Part shown: positions 26,509 through 36,871 of the stretch, piece after piece
Layout: each line of letters starts with the position of its first letter
Position numbering within the stretch: the stretch's first letter is position 1
Origin: an uncultured Collinsella sp.
GTDB lineage: Bacteria > Actinomycetota > Coriobacteriia > Coriobacteriales > Coriobacteriaceae
DNA length: 64,000 nucleotides
Reading direction: 5' to 3'
Assembly: GCA_900541695.1 (NCBI GenBank)
Contig: UQKL01000011.1
Location: 16,896 to 80,895 of the forward strand
Made by a program: the position numbers and the translations under genes
Notes under the pieces: model-generated
Database searches by the model: none
What the model was told of the DNA's origin: nothing
The model's input: the letters and a program-made list of their open reading frames with translations, nothing else

Positions 26509-27579
26509 CTACACCGGGCACGCCACTGTGGGCAAGCCTCGTCGCTCGTCAAAGCCAAAAACGATGTTGGCGCACTGGACCGCCTGGCCCGCAGCACCCT
26601 TGCACAAATTGTCGATAGCACCCGTCGCCACCAGCACGCCCGCACGCTTGTTGAGCGCAAGGCCAATCTGGGCAGCGTTGGTGCCGACGACCGAAGCCGT
26701 CTTGGGCTGCTGGCCGGCATCGAGCACGCGCACAAAGGTGCGACCGGCGTAGAACTTCTTGTAATGGTCGACGACGTCCTCAAGGGCCAACGTGTCGAGA
26801 GTCTGCGGCGCGAGCGGCATCGTCACCGTGGAAAGCAGGCCGCGCCTGAGCGGTGCCAAGTGCGGAGTAAAGACGACGCGATCGGTCAGGTCCAGGATCT
26901 GCTCAATCTCGGGCGTATGACGATGTTTGCCTACGCCATAGGCCTCTAAGTTCTCGTCTGCGCTACAAAAATGGGTGCGAGCGTTGCAGGACTTACCGGC
27001 GCCCGTCACGCCACTAATGGCATCGACGATTACGGGGCCGTTCTCTGCCACCCAGCCCGCACGCACGGCAGGAGCGGCAGCGAGGCTCGTTGCGGTGGGA
27101 TAGCAGCCGGCGCAAGCGACCAAAACGGGCTTTCCGGCGGCATGGCTGGAAGCAGCGGTCTCTAAGTCCCGGCAGAACAGCTCGGGCAGGCCAAAAGCGC
27201 GGGTCTTGAGCAGCTCGGGGCTCGTGTGCTCGGCGGCATACCATGCCTCAAAGACGGACGGGTCGCTCAGGCGGTAATCGGCCGAAAGATCAAAGCAGGA
27301 AACGCCCGCGGCAAGGAGCGCGGGCACCTGCGCCATGGCAGCCGTGTGCGGCACGGCAAGAAAAACCGCATTGCAGCTTTTGAGCTCGGGGGCGTCATGC
27401 GTGGTGAAAACCAGATCGCTCACGCCAGCAAAGCTCGGATACACTGCGGACAGCGGCTGGCCGGCATCGGCGTTGGACGTAATGGCAACAAGTTCAAACT
27501 CGGGATGGCCGAGTACGAGGCGAATGAGCTCGGCTCCGGCATATCCAGCCGCGCCGACGATTCCAACCTTCAAAGACAT
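26509..27579 (-). CDS. argC: N-acetyl-gamma-glutamyl-phosphate reductase
   Basis: ArgC reduces N-acetylglutamyl phosphate with NADPH. The 356 residues show the Rossmann start GIVGAAGYAGAELIRL, the catalytic cysteine in CAGCYPTATSLA and the HRHTPEIEQ segment. It is the first gene of the arginine cluster, 135 bases ahead of argJ. The ATG follows AAGGAG. Confidence 0.95.
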   Translation of the reverse strand: MSLKVGIVGAAGYAGAELIRLVLGHPEFELVAITSNADAGQPLSAVYPSFAGVSDLVFTTHDAPELKSCNAVFLAVPHTAAMAQVPALLAAGVSCFDLSADYRLSDPSVFEAWYAAEHTSPELLKTRAFGLPELFCRDLETAASSHAAGKPVLVACAGCYPTATSLAAAPAVRAGWVAENGPVIVDAISGVTGAGKSCNARTHFCSADENLEAYGVGKHRHTPEIEQILDLTDRVVFTPHLAPLRRGLLSTVTMPLAPQTLDTLALEDVVDHYKKFYAGRTFVRVLDAGQQPKTASVVGTNAAQIGLALNKRAGVLVATGAIDNLCKGAAGQAVQCANIVFGFDERRGLPTVACPV

Positions 27580-27685
27580 ATCAGACTCCTTGTCTGCGAT
27601 TTATGCACCGATGCGCATTTCACAGCGGTCGTTATGAAGTGGGTTGAAACTTTAGCACCAAAAGATGCATTTATACGTAAATAGC

Positions 27686-27703
27686 TTGCATGTTCATGCA
27701 TTG
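27686..27703 (-). promoter_or_regulatory. Possible ArgR operator upstream of argC
   Basis: TTGCATGTTCATGCATTG is a near-palindrome of 18 bases resembling ARG boxes of actinobacteria. A TATAAA-like -10 element lies just downstream on the minus strand (near 27670), so a bound repressor would cover the promoter. Confidence 0.45.
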
Positions 27704-27745
27704 AAACATTCCCGACACATTCACTTGAAGGAATTGACAAATAGA

Positions 27746-27799
27746 GCGGGCCCCGTATTGACCGGCACTCCTTACGGCGCCGGGCAACACGGGGCCCGC
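27746..27799 (-). terminator. Terminator-like hairpin after the PNPOx gene
   Basis: GCGGGCCCCGT pairs with ACGGGGCCCGC, enclosing an inner CCGGC/GCCGG stem. It lies between the end of the 27837-28247 gene and the argC promoter. Confidence 0.6.
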
Positions 27800-27836
27800 C
27801 CATGCGAAAACTAAGTTGTTAGGATGAGCCAGCTGG

Positions 27837-28247
27837 CTAGAGCTCGACCGGCACCCATTCGTCGTGATTGCAGATAAAAGCCTCGGGATCCTCGACGCTA
27901 AAGAAGACGAGCGTGGGGTCGTTAGGCCCCTCATAGTGCTCGCTCAAGCGCTCAAGGTGTTTCCATCCGGCCTCGCGCATTTCGCTCGAAGCCCGGTCTT
28001 CCAGTCCCGCACGCCCGCGCAGGATCAACCAACCATGGCCCGGCCACCAACTCGTGGCCTCAAAGCGCTGGTTTTGCAGCAGCTCCTGCCACACATCTTT
28101 GGTGCGCGCCGTCACAAACCACAGCTTGCCGTCCTGAATCTGTGCAAACGAGAACGGACGCACATGCGGCTGCCCGTCCACGCTCGTCGCCAGATACCAC
28201 GCCGGCACCGACGTCAGATACTCCAGCACCGTATTCAATCCGTCCAC
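27837..28247 (-). CDS. Pyridoxamine 5'-phosphate oxidase-like protein, copy 1
   Basis: This 136-residue protein has the flavin-binding split-barrel pattern: PAWYLATSVDGQPHVRPFSF, then DGKLWFVTARTKDVWQEL. Such proteins often bind FMN or F420. The start is GTG at 28245-28247 with AGGAGG four bases upstream; a TTG-initiated longer reading is weaker. The next gene upstream is a clear paralogue. The nearby FMN-riboswitch transporter may be coincidence. Confidence 0.75.
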   Translation of the reverse strand: MDGLNTVLEYLTSVPAWYLATSVDGQPHVRPFSFAQIQDGKLWFVTARTKDVWQELLQNQRFEATSWWPGHGWLILRGRAGLEDRASSEMREAGWKHLERLSEHYEGPNDPTLVFFSVEDPEAFICNHDEWVPVEL

Positions 28248-28284
28248 GTTTCCTCCTGTCACCTGACCAGTCTTTTTGGAATGG

Positions 28285-28298
28285 GTAGTCAATTTGGG
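28285..28298 (+). repeat. Fragment of the GTAGTCAATTTGGGAC repeat
   Basis: GTAGTCAATTTGGG matches the core of the repeats at 663, 14145 and 48638. It ends three bases from the stop codon of the next minus-strand gene. Confidence 0.45.
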
Positions 28299-28301
28299 GA
28301 A

Positions 28302-28748
28302 TTAGAGCTCGAGGAGCTCTTCGCTGCCGTCGATATCGCAGAACCGCGCGGCGATGTTGCGGACCGAGAAGAACGCAAGGCGGCCGTCGTTGGCACTATC
28401 GTGTTGTTCGCCAATGCCCACCATGTGCTTAAAGCCCGCCTGGCGCACCTTGTCGCTCACGACTGCATCGTCCTCGAGCGCGGCCTCACCGGTTAACACG
28501 ATCCAGCACTCCCCCGGCTTCCAGCCCGATACCTCAAACTTGGGATTCGCGCTCAACTCCGCCCACACGTCCTTGTCGCGCGACGTGCAAAACCACAGCT
28601 TGCCGTCATCGACCATGGCAAACGAAAACGGCCTCACGCGAGGCTGATGCCCGTCGCTCGTATCGGTCGTGGCAAGATACCACGCCGGAATGCGCCTGAG
28701 ATACGAGCAGACGCGCTCGAGCTGAGCCGTGCGATCGATGTCGGTCAT
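28302..28748 (-). CDS. Pyridoxamine 5'-phosphate oxidase-like protein, copy 2
   Basis: The 148 residues match the downstream gene (PAWYLATTDTSDG, RVRPFSFAMVDDGKLWFCTSRDKDVWAEL), which points to tandem duplication. A split-barrel flavin-binding fold is expected. No catalytic role can be assigned. The ATG follows AAAGGGG. It lies downstream of ecfT on the same strand. Confidence 0.78.
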   Translation of the reverse strand: MTDIDRTAQLERVCSYLRRIPAWYLATTDTSDGHQPRVRPFSFAMVDDGKLWFCTSRDKDVWAELSANPKFEVSGWKPGECWIVLTGEAALEDDAVVSDKVRQAGFKHMVGIGEQHDSANDGRLAFFSVRNIAARFCDIDGSEELLEL

Positions 28749-28778
28749 AGAGACCCCTTTCTTGCGCTCGAATCGAGC

Positions 28779-29579
28779 TTAGACGAGTTGAAGATTGATA
28801 ACGACAACGCATATCACCAGCAGCGCCATCGCCACCGCGGCCAGTGCATCCCCGCGGCCAAACGTAAGCGCATGCAGACGCGTGCGCCCCCGCTCACCGT
28901 GATAACAGCGCGCATCCATGGCGGCCGAAAGCGTCTCGGCATGACGGAACACGCCGGTGAACAGCGGAATCGCCACACTGCCGAGCATGCGCACGCCGCC
29001 GAGCGGACCGCCCGTCACGCGCGCGCCGCGACTTGCCTGTGCATCGGCCGTCTGTTTCATCTCGGTGGCAAATTGCGGCATAAACCGCAGCGCGATACCC
29101 ATAATCATGCCGAGCTCGTGCGCCGGAAGCCCCACGCGCGCAAATGGTGCGAGCAGGCGCTCAAAACCCGCGGTGAGGTCGAGCGTCGGCGTGGTGAGTG
29201 TAATGGCGCTCATGCCGGCCATCATCAGGGTCAGACGGCACGCCATAAACGCCGCAGAACGCAGCGAGCCCTCGCTCACCTGCAAAAAGCCAAGCTGCCA
29301 CAGGGTGCGGCCACTCTGGTCGGAAAACAGGTTGAGTACCGCGACCACTACGACAATCGCCAGCAGTGGTGCCATCGATGATAGGACCCGGCGCAACGGC
29401 ACTCGGGCTGCGACATAGACCAGCACGACAAACATTGCGACCGGAACCAACCCGCGGAAGATTCCGACAGTGAGCACGGTGATCAGAAATGCGAAACCTA
29501 GGAGCAGCTTAGTGCGCGGATCCAGGCGATGCACCGCGCTATCCCCGGGATAGTAGCTGCCAAATGAGAACGCCTCCAT
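28779..29579 (-). CDS. ecfT: ECF transporter transmembrane component EcfT
   Basis: EcfT couples the two ATPases to the substrate-binding S component. The 266 residues have about five to six hydrophobic segments. The two coupling motifs are visible: ASRGARVTGG and MDARCYHGERGR. The start at 29577-29579 overlaps the ecfA stop by one base (TAATG), with GGAGGG upstream, so translation is coupled. Confidence 0.9.
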   Translation of the reverse strand: MEAFSFGSYYPGDSAVHRLDPRTKLLLGFAFLITVLTVGIFRGLVPVAMFVVLVYVAARVPLRRVLSSMAPLLAIVVVVAVLNLFSDQSGRTLWQLGFLQVSEGSLRSAAFMACRLTLMMAGMSAITLTTPTLDLTAGFERLLAPFARVGLPAHELGMIMGIALRFMPQFATEMKQTADAQASRGARVTGGPLGGVRMLGSVAIPLFTGVFRHAETLSAAMDARCYHGERGRTRLHALTFGRGDALAAVAMALLVICVVVINLQLV

Positions 29580-31483
29580 TAGCAGCCCTCCTCTCGCGTG
29601 GGCGCCGTGGAACCGGCCTGACACGGAACCCTCAAAGGCACGTCCGCGCAGCCCAGCAGCAAGCCGGCCAGCTCGTCGGCCAGCGCCTCAACCGTATAAA
29701 GCTTGTCGCAGCAGAGCGGCACACCGGCTTGCGCGAGCGCCAGCGCCATGCGCTGGGCGGCAGGAACGCCCAGGCCGATCGACTTGAGCTCGTTCGCGTG
29801 CGCAAAAACCTGCACGGGCGTTCCCTCGGCAAACACCGCGCCCTCGTTCATCACAACAATACGGTCACAACAATTTGCCAGGTCATCCATGCTGTGCGAA
29901 ACCATGACAACGGTCAGGCCCTCGCGATGGAGTCGACTGATGAGCCCAAGAAAATCCCTGCGCGCAACCGGATCGAGCCCCGCCATGGGCTCGTCGAGCA
30001 CCAGCACCTCGGGCTCCATGGCGAGCACGCCGGCAAACGCCACGCGGCGCTGCTGGCCGCCCGAAAGCTCAAAGGGGCTCTTGTCGCCTATTGCGGCAAG
30101 GTCAAGTCCCACGCGCACAAGCGATGACGCGACACGGCGCGCAACCTCGTCTTGCGGCAGGCCAAGGTTGCGCGGGCCAAACGCCACGTCCTGCGCCACG
30201 GTCTCTGCAAATAGCTGACGCTCGGGATACTGAAACACCACGCCGACCTTGGCCTTAACCGCGGCGGCGTGTTTCTTGTTTGATAGGTCGAGCCCCAGCG
30301 CGCAAACGCTTCCCTCCTGCGGACGAATCAACCCGTTGAGATGCTGAACCAACGTCGATTTACCCGAGCCGGTATGACCCGCCAGGCCCAGAAACTCGCC
30401 GCGGCGCACCGTCAGCGAAACATCACGTAGCGCCCAGGGGCTGCTTGGATCGTTGCCCCAAAGGGCCTGTTTGCTCGATGCGTCCGCAGTGGTCGAGCGC
30501 TTGCGCCAGCGACGGCGCTCGCGGGCGCTCAGCGAATAACTATGCGAGAGATGCGAAATCTCGATAACAGGCTCCGACGTGCCTATCCCGTCAGCTGCAG
30601 GTGATCCATTGTCAAGCACATGAGAATCGGATGCAGAAGACTGCTCTGCGATGTCCGTCCCACTCCGCTCGGCATAAGCCTGTGCAATCTCGGCGACCAT
30701 ATCCGCCTCGCGCACCTGCGCGCAAACGGATACGCCCTTCGCGCGAAGTGTCCTACCCAGGCAGCACGACGCCGGCATATCCAAGTTGAGCTGAGCAAGT
30801 TCGTCCGCCCGCGTCAAGATTTCCTCGGGCGTACCGAGCATGGCAACGCGCCCCGCCCGAAACACCGCGACACGATCGGCCTCGGCGGCCTCTTCCATAA
30901 AGTGCGTAATCATCACGATGGTCATGCCGCGATCGTGCAACGCGCGGCAAGCCTTCATGAGGCCCTTGCGTCCACGTGGATCGAGCATCGAGGAAGCCTC
31001 ATCCAAAATGAGAACGCGCGGCTCCATGGCAAGCACGCCGGCAAGCGCCACGCGTTGCTTTTGGCCACCCGAAAGCGCGTGGGTCTCATGGCGCTCAAAG
31101 CCCACCAGGCCCACGCCCTTCAGCGCCTCGCGTACGCGCTGTGCAATTTGCGCCGATGGCACGCCAAGGTTTTCGGGACCAAACGCAACGTCATCTTCGA
31201 CAAGCGTTGCCACCAGCTGGTCATCGGGATTCTGGAATACCATGCCCGCGGTCGAACGAATGTCGTAGACCAGCTCGGGGTCGGACGCATCCATGCCGTT
31301 GATACGCACCGTGCCCACATCGGGCTTCAACAGTGCATTCAGATGCTTGGCAAACGTCGACTTGCCCGACCCATTGCCACCGAGGATGCAGAAAAACTCG
31401 CCATCCTCAATGTTCAGATCGACGCCGTCGAGTGCCGGAACGGCACCGTCATAGCTAAAGGAAACGCCCCGACACTCAATCAT
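29579..31483 (-). CDS. ecfA: ECF transporter energy-coupling ATPase, fused EcfA1-EcfA2
   Basis: Two ABC ATPases are joined in one 634-residue chain. The first has Walker A GGNGSGKST at 35-43, LSGGQKQRV and LDEASSMLD. The second has GHTGSGKST near 366, LSGGQQRRV and LDEPMAGLD. A Ser/Arg-rich linker of about 60 residues separates them. Most bacteria encode EcfA1 and EcfA2 separately. The ATG overlaps the ecfS stop (ATGA). Confidence 0.92.
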   Translation of the reverse strand: MIECRGVSFSYDGAVPALDGVDLNIEDGEFFCILGGNGSGKSTFAKHLNALLKPDVGTVRINGMDASDPELVYDIRSTAGMVFQNPDDQLVATLVEDDVAFGPENLGVPSAQIAQRVREALKGVGLVGFERHETHALSGGQKQRVALAGVLAMEPRVLILDEASSMLDPRGRKGLMKACRALHDRGMTIVMITHFMEEAAEADRVAVFRAGRVAMLGTPEEILTRADELAQLNLDMPASCCLGRTLRAKGVSVCAQVREADMVAEIAQAYAERSGTDIAEQSSASDSHVLDNGSPAADGIGTSEPVIEISHLSHSYSLSARERRRWRKRSTTADASSKQALWGNDPSSPWALRDVSLTVRRGEFLGLAGHTGSGKSTLVQHLNGLIRPQEGSVCALGLDLSNKKHAAAVKAKVGVVFQYPERQLFAETVAQDVAFGPRNLGLPQDEVARRVASSLVRVGLDLAAIGDKSPFELSGGQQRRVAFAGVLAMEPEVLVLDEPMAGLDPVARRDFLGLISRLHREGLTVVMVSHSMDDLANCCDRIVVMNEGAVFAEGTPVQVFAHANELKSIGLGVPAAQRMALALAQAGVPLCCDKLYTVEALADELAGLLLGCADVPLRVPCQAGSTAPTREEGC

Positions 31484-32070
31484 GCGCGGCCTTTGACCTG
31501 GTCCTTTTTAGGCGTGATGAGATTGGAGACCGCCTTGTACACTGCAAGCGTCAACACCGAGTTAAGCACGGTCTTGATAAGGTTGAACGGCAGCACGGCA
31601 GGAATCATGAGCGGGGCGATCACATCGACCGAGCCATACCAGAACCATACGCCAATGGTTAGGTTTGCGACCATAGACAACGCCGTAGCGGCAATAACAC
31701 CGAGCACCAGGCCAATCACGGCACCCTTATAGGTATGCATCTTCTGGTAGACGATAGCCGCGGGCAGAATGTAGCCCAGCGTAGCAACCAGATTCATAAG
31801 CGCGCCGACCCAGTCACCCGTGGTGAGCGCATGGATAACGATCGCCATAGCGGCAACAGCGGTACCGGCACCGGAACCATACGCAAACCCGCACACCATC
31901 GCCGGCACCAGCGACGGGTCATAGGTCAAAAACGGCGCCGAAGGAAGAATGGGCAGCTGCACGTACATAAACAGGGCGCCCAAGGCGCACATCAACGCCA
32001 TGGTAACGAGCTGTTTGGTGCTCCACCTATTCGTGTTCTCAAAATGGATATGCTGCAACTGTTCAGACAT
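31480..32070 (-). CDS. ECF transporter S component, probably riboflavin (RibU-like)
   Basis: The 196-residue membrane protein has about six hydrophobic segments and begins the operon ecfS-ecfA-ecfT. Early features include the ALMCALGALFMYV helix. The FMN riboswitch directly upstream makes riboflavin the likely substrate (inference from regulation). The start at 32068-32070 follows AGGTGATCTT. The stop overlaps ecfA. Confidence 0.85.
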   Translation of the reverse strand: MSEQLQHIHFENTNRWSTKQLVTMALMCALGALFMYVQLPILPSAPFLTYDPSLVPAMVCGFAYGSGAGTAVAAMAIVIHALTTGDWVGALMNLVATLGYILPAAIVYQKMHTYKGAVIGLVLGVIAATALSMVANLTIGVWFWYGSVDVIAPLMIPAVLPFNLIKTVLNSVLTLAVYKAVSNLITPKKDQVKGRA

Positions 32071-32081
32071 AAGATCACCTG

Positions 32082-32262
32082 CCTCTTTCATCCGGACTCT
32101 AACCGTTGGTACTGGGATCTCACCAGTTCAGCCGGCATGCGAACCAACGCACGCACGGGTCGCGGACTCATCGGCTCGGTCGCAGACGCCTCGTCTGCGC
32201 CACGGCACCCCTTTGGCACCGCCCGATTTACCGCCAGTGGGGAATTTCACCCCGCCCTGAAA
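32082..32262 (-). promoter_or_regulatory. FMN riboswitch (RFN element)
   Basis: On the minus strand the conserved pieces appear in order: AGGGCGGGGTGAAATTCCCC, ACTGGCGGTAAAT, GGGCGGTGCC, TGGTGAGATCCCAGTACCAA, CGGTTAGAGTCCGGATGAAA. The element ends about ten bases before ecfS, so it probably gates the ribosome binding site (AGAGGCAGGTG). Confidence 0.96.
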
Positions 32263-32273
32263 CAGCAATTGCA

Positions 32274-32301
32274 AGTGTAGCACGAGCAATCCTTCGCGCA
32301 A
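32274..32301 (-). promoter_or_regulatory. Promoter of the riboflavin ECF operon
   Basis: On the minus strand TTGCGC (32296-32301) and TACACT (32274-32279) are 16 bases apart, just upstream of the FMN riboswitch. The rest of 32302-32543 shows no gene. Confidence 0.6.
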
Positions 32302-32543
32302 GTATGCCGAGGGTAATTTGTGGCGGGGATCAGTTGCCGCAACAACCACGTTCCCCACCCATCCCAAAGTAACGCGCCTTTCGCGCAAAGCGCGAAACAG
32401 CGACCGGGACACGTATCCCCATCAGCCACGATCTCCGCCCACGCCGACCTCAAGGCCGTAAACGCAGGGGATCCGAGGACGTTCCGGAGAGAAGCCCCGT
32501 CACGCCCCCGGATTCCCGGTGGGAGTTCTAGACCTTGTCGGCC

Positions 32544-34259
<1,716 letters not shown>

Positions 34260-34277
34260 TCAGAGATTCTGACGAGA

Positions 34278-34571
34278 CTAGGCCTCGACGACAGCGTAGA
34301 TGTCATCGGCGCGCATGAGCAGATACTTCTCGCCGTCGACCTTAACCTCGTTGCCACCGAACTTACCGTAGATGACAACGTCACCGACCTTGACGTCCAT
34401 GGGAATGCGCTCACCCTTGTCGTTGACCTTGCCGGCGCCAACGGCAACAATGGTGCCGCGCTGCGGCTTCTCCTGAGCGTTGCTGGCGATATACAGACCA
34501 GAAGCGGTCTTCTGCTCGGCCTCGTCGGGCTTGACCAGAACACGATCTGCAAGCGGCTTCAAAGACGACAT
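34278..34571 (-). CDS. groES: 10 kDa co-chaperonin GroES
   Basis: GroES caps GroEL. The 97 residues have the N-terminal LKPLADRVLVKPDEAEQKTA, the mobile loop region SGLYI and the C-terminal YLLMRADDIYAVVEA. The ATG follows AAGGAGGAGA. No CIRCE (HrcA) palindrome is visible in the 150 bases upstream; a large fold-back element lies there instead. Confidence 0.97.
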   Translation of the reverse strand: MSSLKPLADRVLVKPDEAEQKTASGLYIASNAQEKPQRGTIVAVGAGKVNDKGERIPMDVKVGDVVIYGKFGGNEVKVDGEKYLLMRADDIYAVVEA

Positions 34572-34708
34572 GCTTGTCTCCTCCTTTTTGGGCCGCGCGG
34601 TTATACCACGCGAATTAACCCTTTTTGTTTGCGTACGCGTTGAATGGTACCCACGAATGGCGGGTTATACAACACGGAGTCAAAAAATCTTATTTTTTGG
34701 CACTTAGA

Positions 34709-34907
34709 TTTTCTGAATGCCGGGGGATAACTTAACGGTGGCTCCCGGGGCGGACCGGAGGGCATGAAGTTTGCTGCTCTACAGTCCTGCGCAAGACGGA
34801 AAGCACATTAAGTGCTTTCCTTTGCGTGCGGAACTCGCGACAAACTTCATGCCCTCCGGTCCGCCCTGGGAGCCAGGTTGACTAACTAGGGCCCGGCATT
34901 CAGAAAA
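34709..34907. repeat. 199-base fold-back element upstream of groES
   Basis: TTTTCTGAATGCCGGG (34709-34724) pairs with 34892-34907. A long inner arm around GGCGGACCGGAGGGCATGAA is exactly complementary to the other side, down to CAAACTT at 34841. The tip has its own hairpin (GGAAAGCAC/GTGCTTTCC). The element is non-coding. Bases 34908-34980 show nothing further. Confidence 0.85.
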
Positions 34908-34980
34908 GTCAGTGCAGCAAAATGGCGATGCGGATGGAATGCACAAGATAGGGGGCACGTTGTTGGGACGCGCTCTTTTA

Positions 34981-35047
34981 AGTTGCGGTGGAATAGTTCC
35001 TGTTTTTGGGCTTGAAGGCCGATTTTAGGGACTATTTCACCGCAACT
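34981..35047. repeat. Hairpin repeat, GTTGCGGTGG family, copy 2
   Basis: AGTTGCGGTGGAATAG (34981-34996) pairs with CTATTTCACCGCAACT (35032-35047). The arms match the copy at 7660-7726 while the loops differ. It sits 18 bases from the amidohydrolase stop. Confidence 0.8.
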
Positions 35048-35065
35048 GAGGGGTGGGATGTGGGG

Positions 35066-36703
35066 TTAGCGCTCGTAAATCAAGTTGCCTGCCAGGTAGG
35101 TGGCTTGGACTTTGGTGGCTTGAAGTTCTTGGGGATCAACGGTGAGCGGGTTTTGGTCCAGGACTACCAGGTCGGCGTACTTGCCAGGCTCCAAGCTACC
35201 GAGGTTTTGCTCGTCGCCCGCTGCATAGGCGCTGCCCAAGGTGTAGTTGCGCAGAGCCGTTGCTGCATCGATGAGCTCGCTCGGCAACCAGCCGCCCTCG
35301 GGCCAGTGGCTTTTGGGGTCCTGGCGCGTGATAGCCGTGTAGAGCACGTTCATGCTGGTAACGGGCGTGATAGGGCTGTCGGTACCGAAGGCTTGGCGAA
35401 TGCCGCGCTGCTTATAGGTTGCGAACGGCCACATGATGCGGCTGCGCTCCAGGCCCAGATCGCGCTCCGGTCCACCCGGGTCGAGTGTAATGTGGCAGGG
35501 CTGGCTCGAAGCAACCACGTTGAGCTTGCGCAGGCGGTCGATGTCCTCGGGCAGAAGGTTCTCCAGGTGCTCGAGCGTGTTATGGCCGTGCTGGGGCAGG
35601 CCGTACAGGTCGGCTGCTTCCTCGAAGATATCCAGCGCGGCATGAATCGCACCGTCACCAATAACGTGGATGCGCACGGTGTGACCGCGCTCCGCAGCCG
35701 CCAGAACCAATTTTCGCATGCGCTCAGCCGGGACTGTCAGACGGCCCTGGTCGCCCGGGAAGCGCGGATTGGTATAGGGCTCGGTGAGATATGCCGTGTG
35801 TTCACTCGACACGCCATCGAAGAACTGCTTAAAACCCGGCGCCGAAAGCAGCGCGTTGTTCGCATAACGTACCTGGAGCTCTTCTAGACGCGACTGGTCA
35901 TCCAACAGCGTGGGGAACAGATGGGCACGAATGCCCAGCTTGCCGGCTGTCTGCAGTTTGTCGTAGACGTCGTCGCGGATAAAATCGCAGCCTGGCATGG
36001 GCATGAGCGACATATCGCAGATCGAGGTGATGCCCTGCTCGGCCATGCGCCTCATTTGATCGGCGTAAGCGCTTGCGATGCGATCTTCGCCCAGCCACTC
36101 AAGGCAGCGCGGCAACAACTGCATGGCAGCCGCTTCGTGAGCAATGCCCGTAAGCTCGCCGCTTGCGTCCTTGTCGTAGCTGCCGCCCGCTGGCGGCTCG
36201 CTGTCGCGCGTGACGCCGAGCGCCTCGAGTGCGCGGCTGTTGAGCCAAAGCGTGTGCCCGTCGCCCGAATACATAACGCAGGGACGATCGGGGAATGCCG
36301 CATCGAGCGACGCCTTGGTAGGATGCTCGGGCGGGTCCCAACGGTAGTCGCGCCAGCCCTGCGTCACAACCCAGGCGTCATCGGGCAGGTCCTGGGAAAA
36401 CTCGAGCGCATGTTGTACCAGTGCCGCCTCGGACGTGCCCATATCCATGAGCATGTACGGCGAGGAGCCGACCGAGGTATGGAAGAAGTGCAGATGCGCA
36501 TCATGGAAACCGGGGCAGACAAACTGCTCGCCGTAATCGACCACCGGCGTGGCGGCAGGTGCGGCGGCAATTACGTCATCGGGCGCACCGACTGCGACGA
36601 TGCGGTCGCCCGCGATGGCAATCGCCAGCTCGCGGGCGGAATCGATGCCGTCTTGCGCGGTAAAGACGTTCTTGGAGCGAATAATCCGATCGATATGTTG
36701 CAT
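35066..36703 (-). CDS. Amidohydrolase family 3 protein (YtcJ-like)
   Basis: The 545-residue metal-dependent hydrolase has the N-terminal HxH metal site in FHDAHLHFFHT, a central IHVIGDGAIHAALD and a late GTDSPITPVTSM. The C-terminal LEPGKYADLVVLDQNPL is typical of family 3. Substrates of this family vary (N-acyl amino acids, formamides) and cannot be told here. Three ATGs cluster at 36703, 36709 and 36715; the first was chosen because GGGG lies six bases before it. It diverges from the M20 gene. Confidence 0.85.
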   Translation of the reverse strand: MQHIDRIIRSKNVFTAQDGIDSARELAIAIAGDRIVAVGAPDDVIAAAPAATPVVDYGEQFVCPGFHDAHLHFFHTSVGSSPYMLMDMGTSEAALVQHALEFSQDLPDDAWVVTQGWRDYRWDPPEHPTKASLDAAFPDRPCVMYSGDGHTLWLNSRALEALGVTRDSEPPAGGSYDKDASGELTGIAHEAAAMQLLPRCLEWLGEDRIASAYADQMRRMAEQGITSICDMSLMPMPGCDFIRDDVYDKLQTAGKLGIRAHLFPTLLDDQSRLEELQVRYANNALLSAPGFKQFFDGVSSEHTAYLTEPYTNPRFPGDQGRLTVPAERMRKLVLAAAERGHTVRIHVIGDGAIHAALDIFEEAADLYGLPQHGHNTLEHLENLLPEDIDRLRKLNVVASSQPCHITLDPGGPERDLGLERSRIMWPFATYKQRGIRQAFGTDSPITPVTSMNVLYTAITRQDPKSHWPEGGWLPSELIDAATALRNYTLGSAYAAGDEQNLGSLEPGKYADLVVLDQNPLTVDPQELQATKVQATYLAGNLIYER

Positions 36704-36871
36704 GGGCATCCCCATCTCTGGCAGGAAATTCAACACCCCCGAGTGTACTCCCCCGCCTCGGTTACAAAATGCCAAGCGGCAAACGGCAGCTTTACCAGCC
36801 CTAGCGGCAGGTGGCATACTGGAGAGAGCCTGTACGATTTTGCGATCGAGCCAACAAGGAGCAAATCGACC

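Noticed and set aside
32128..32453. Open frames around the FMN riboswitch
   Set aside because: They overlap the riboswitch and promoter and show no protein-like features.
35921..36871. Upstream extension of the M20 peptidase frame
   Set aside because: It is antisense to the amidohydrolase; the ATG at 36872 has a ribosome binding site and gives a normal N-terminus.
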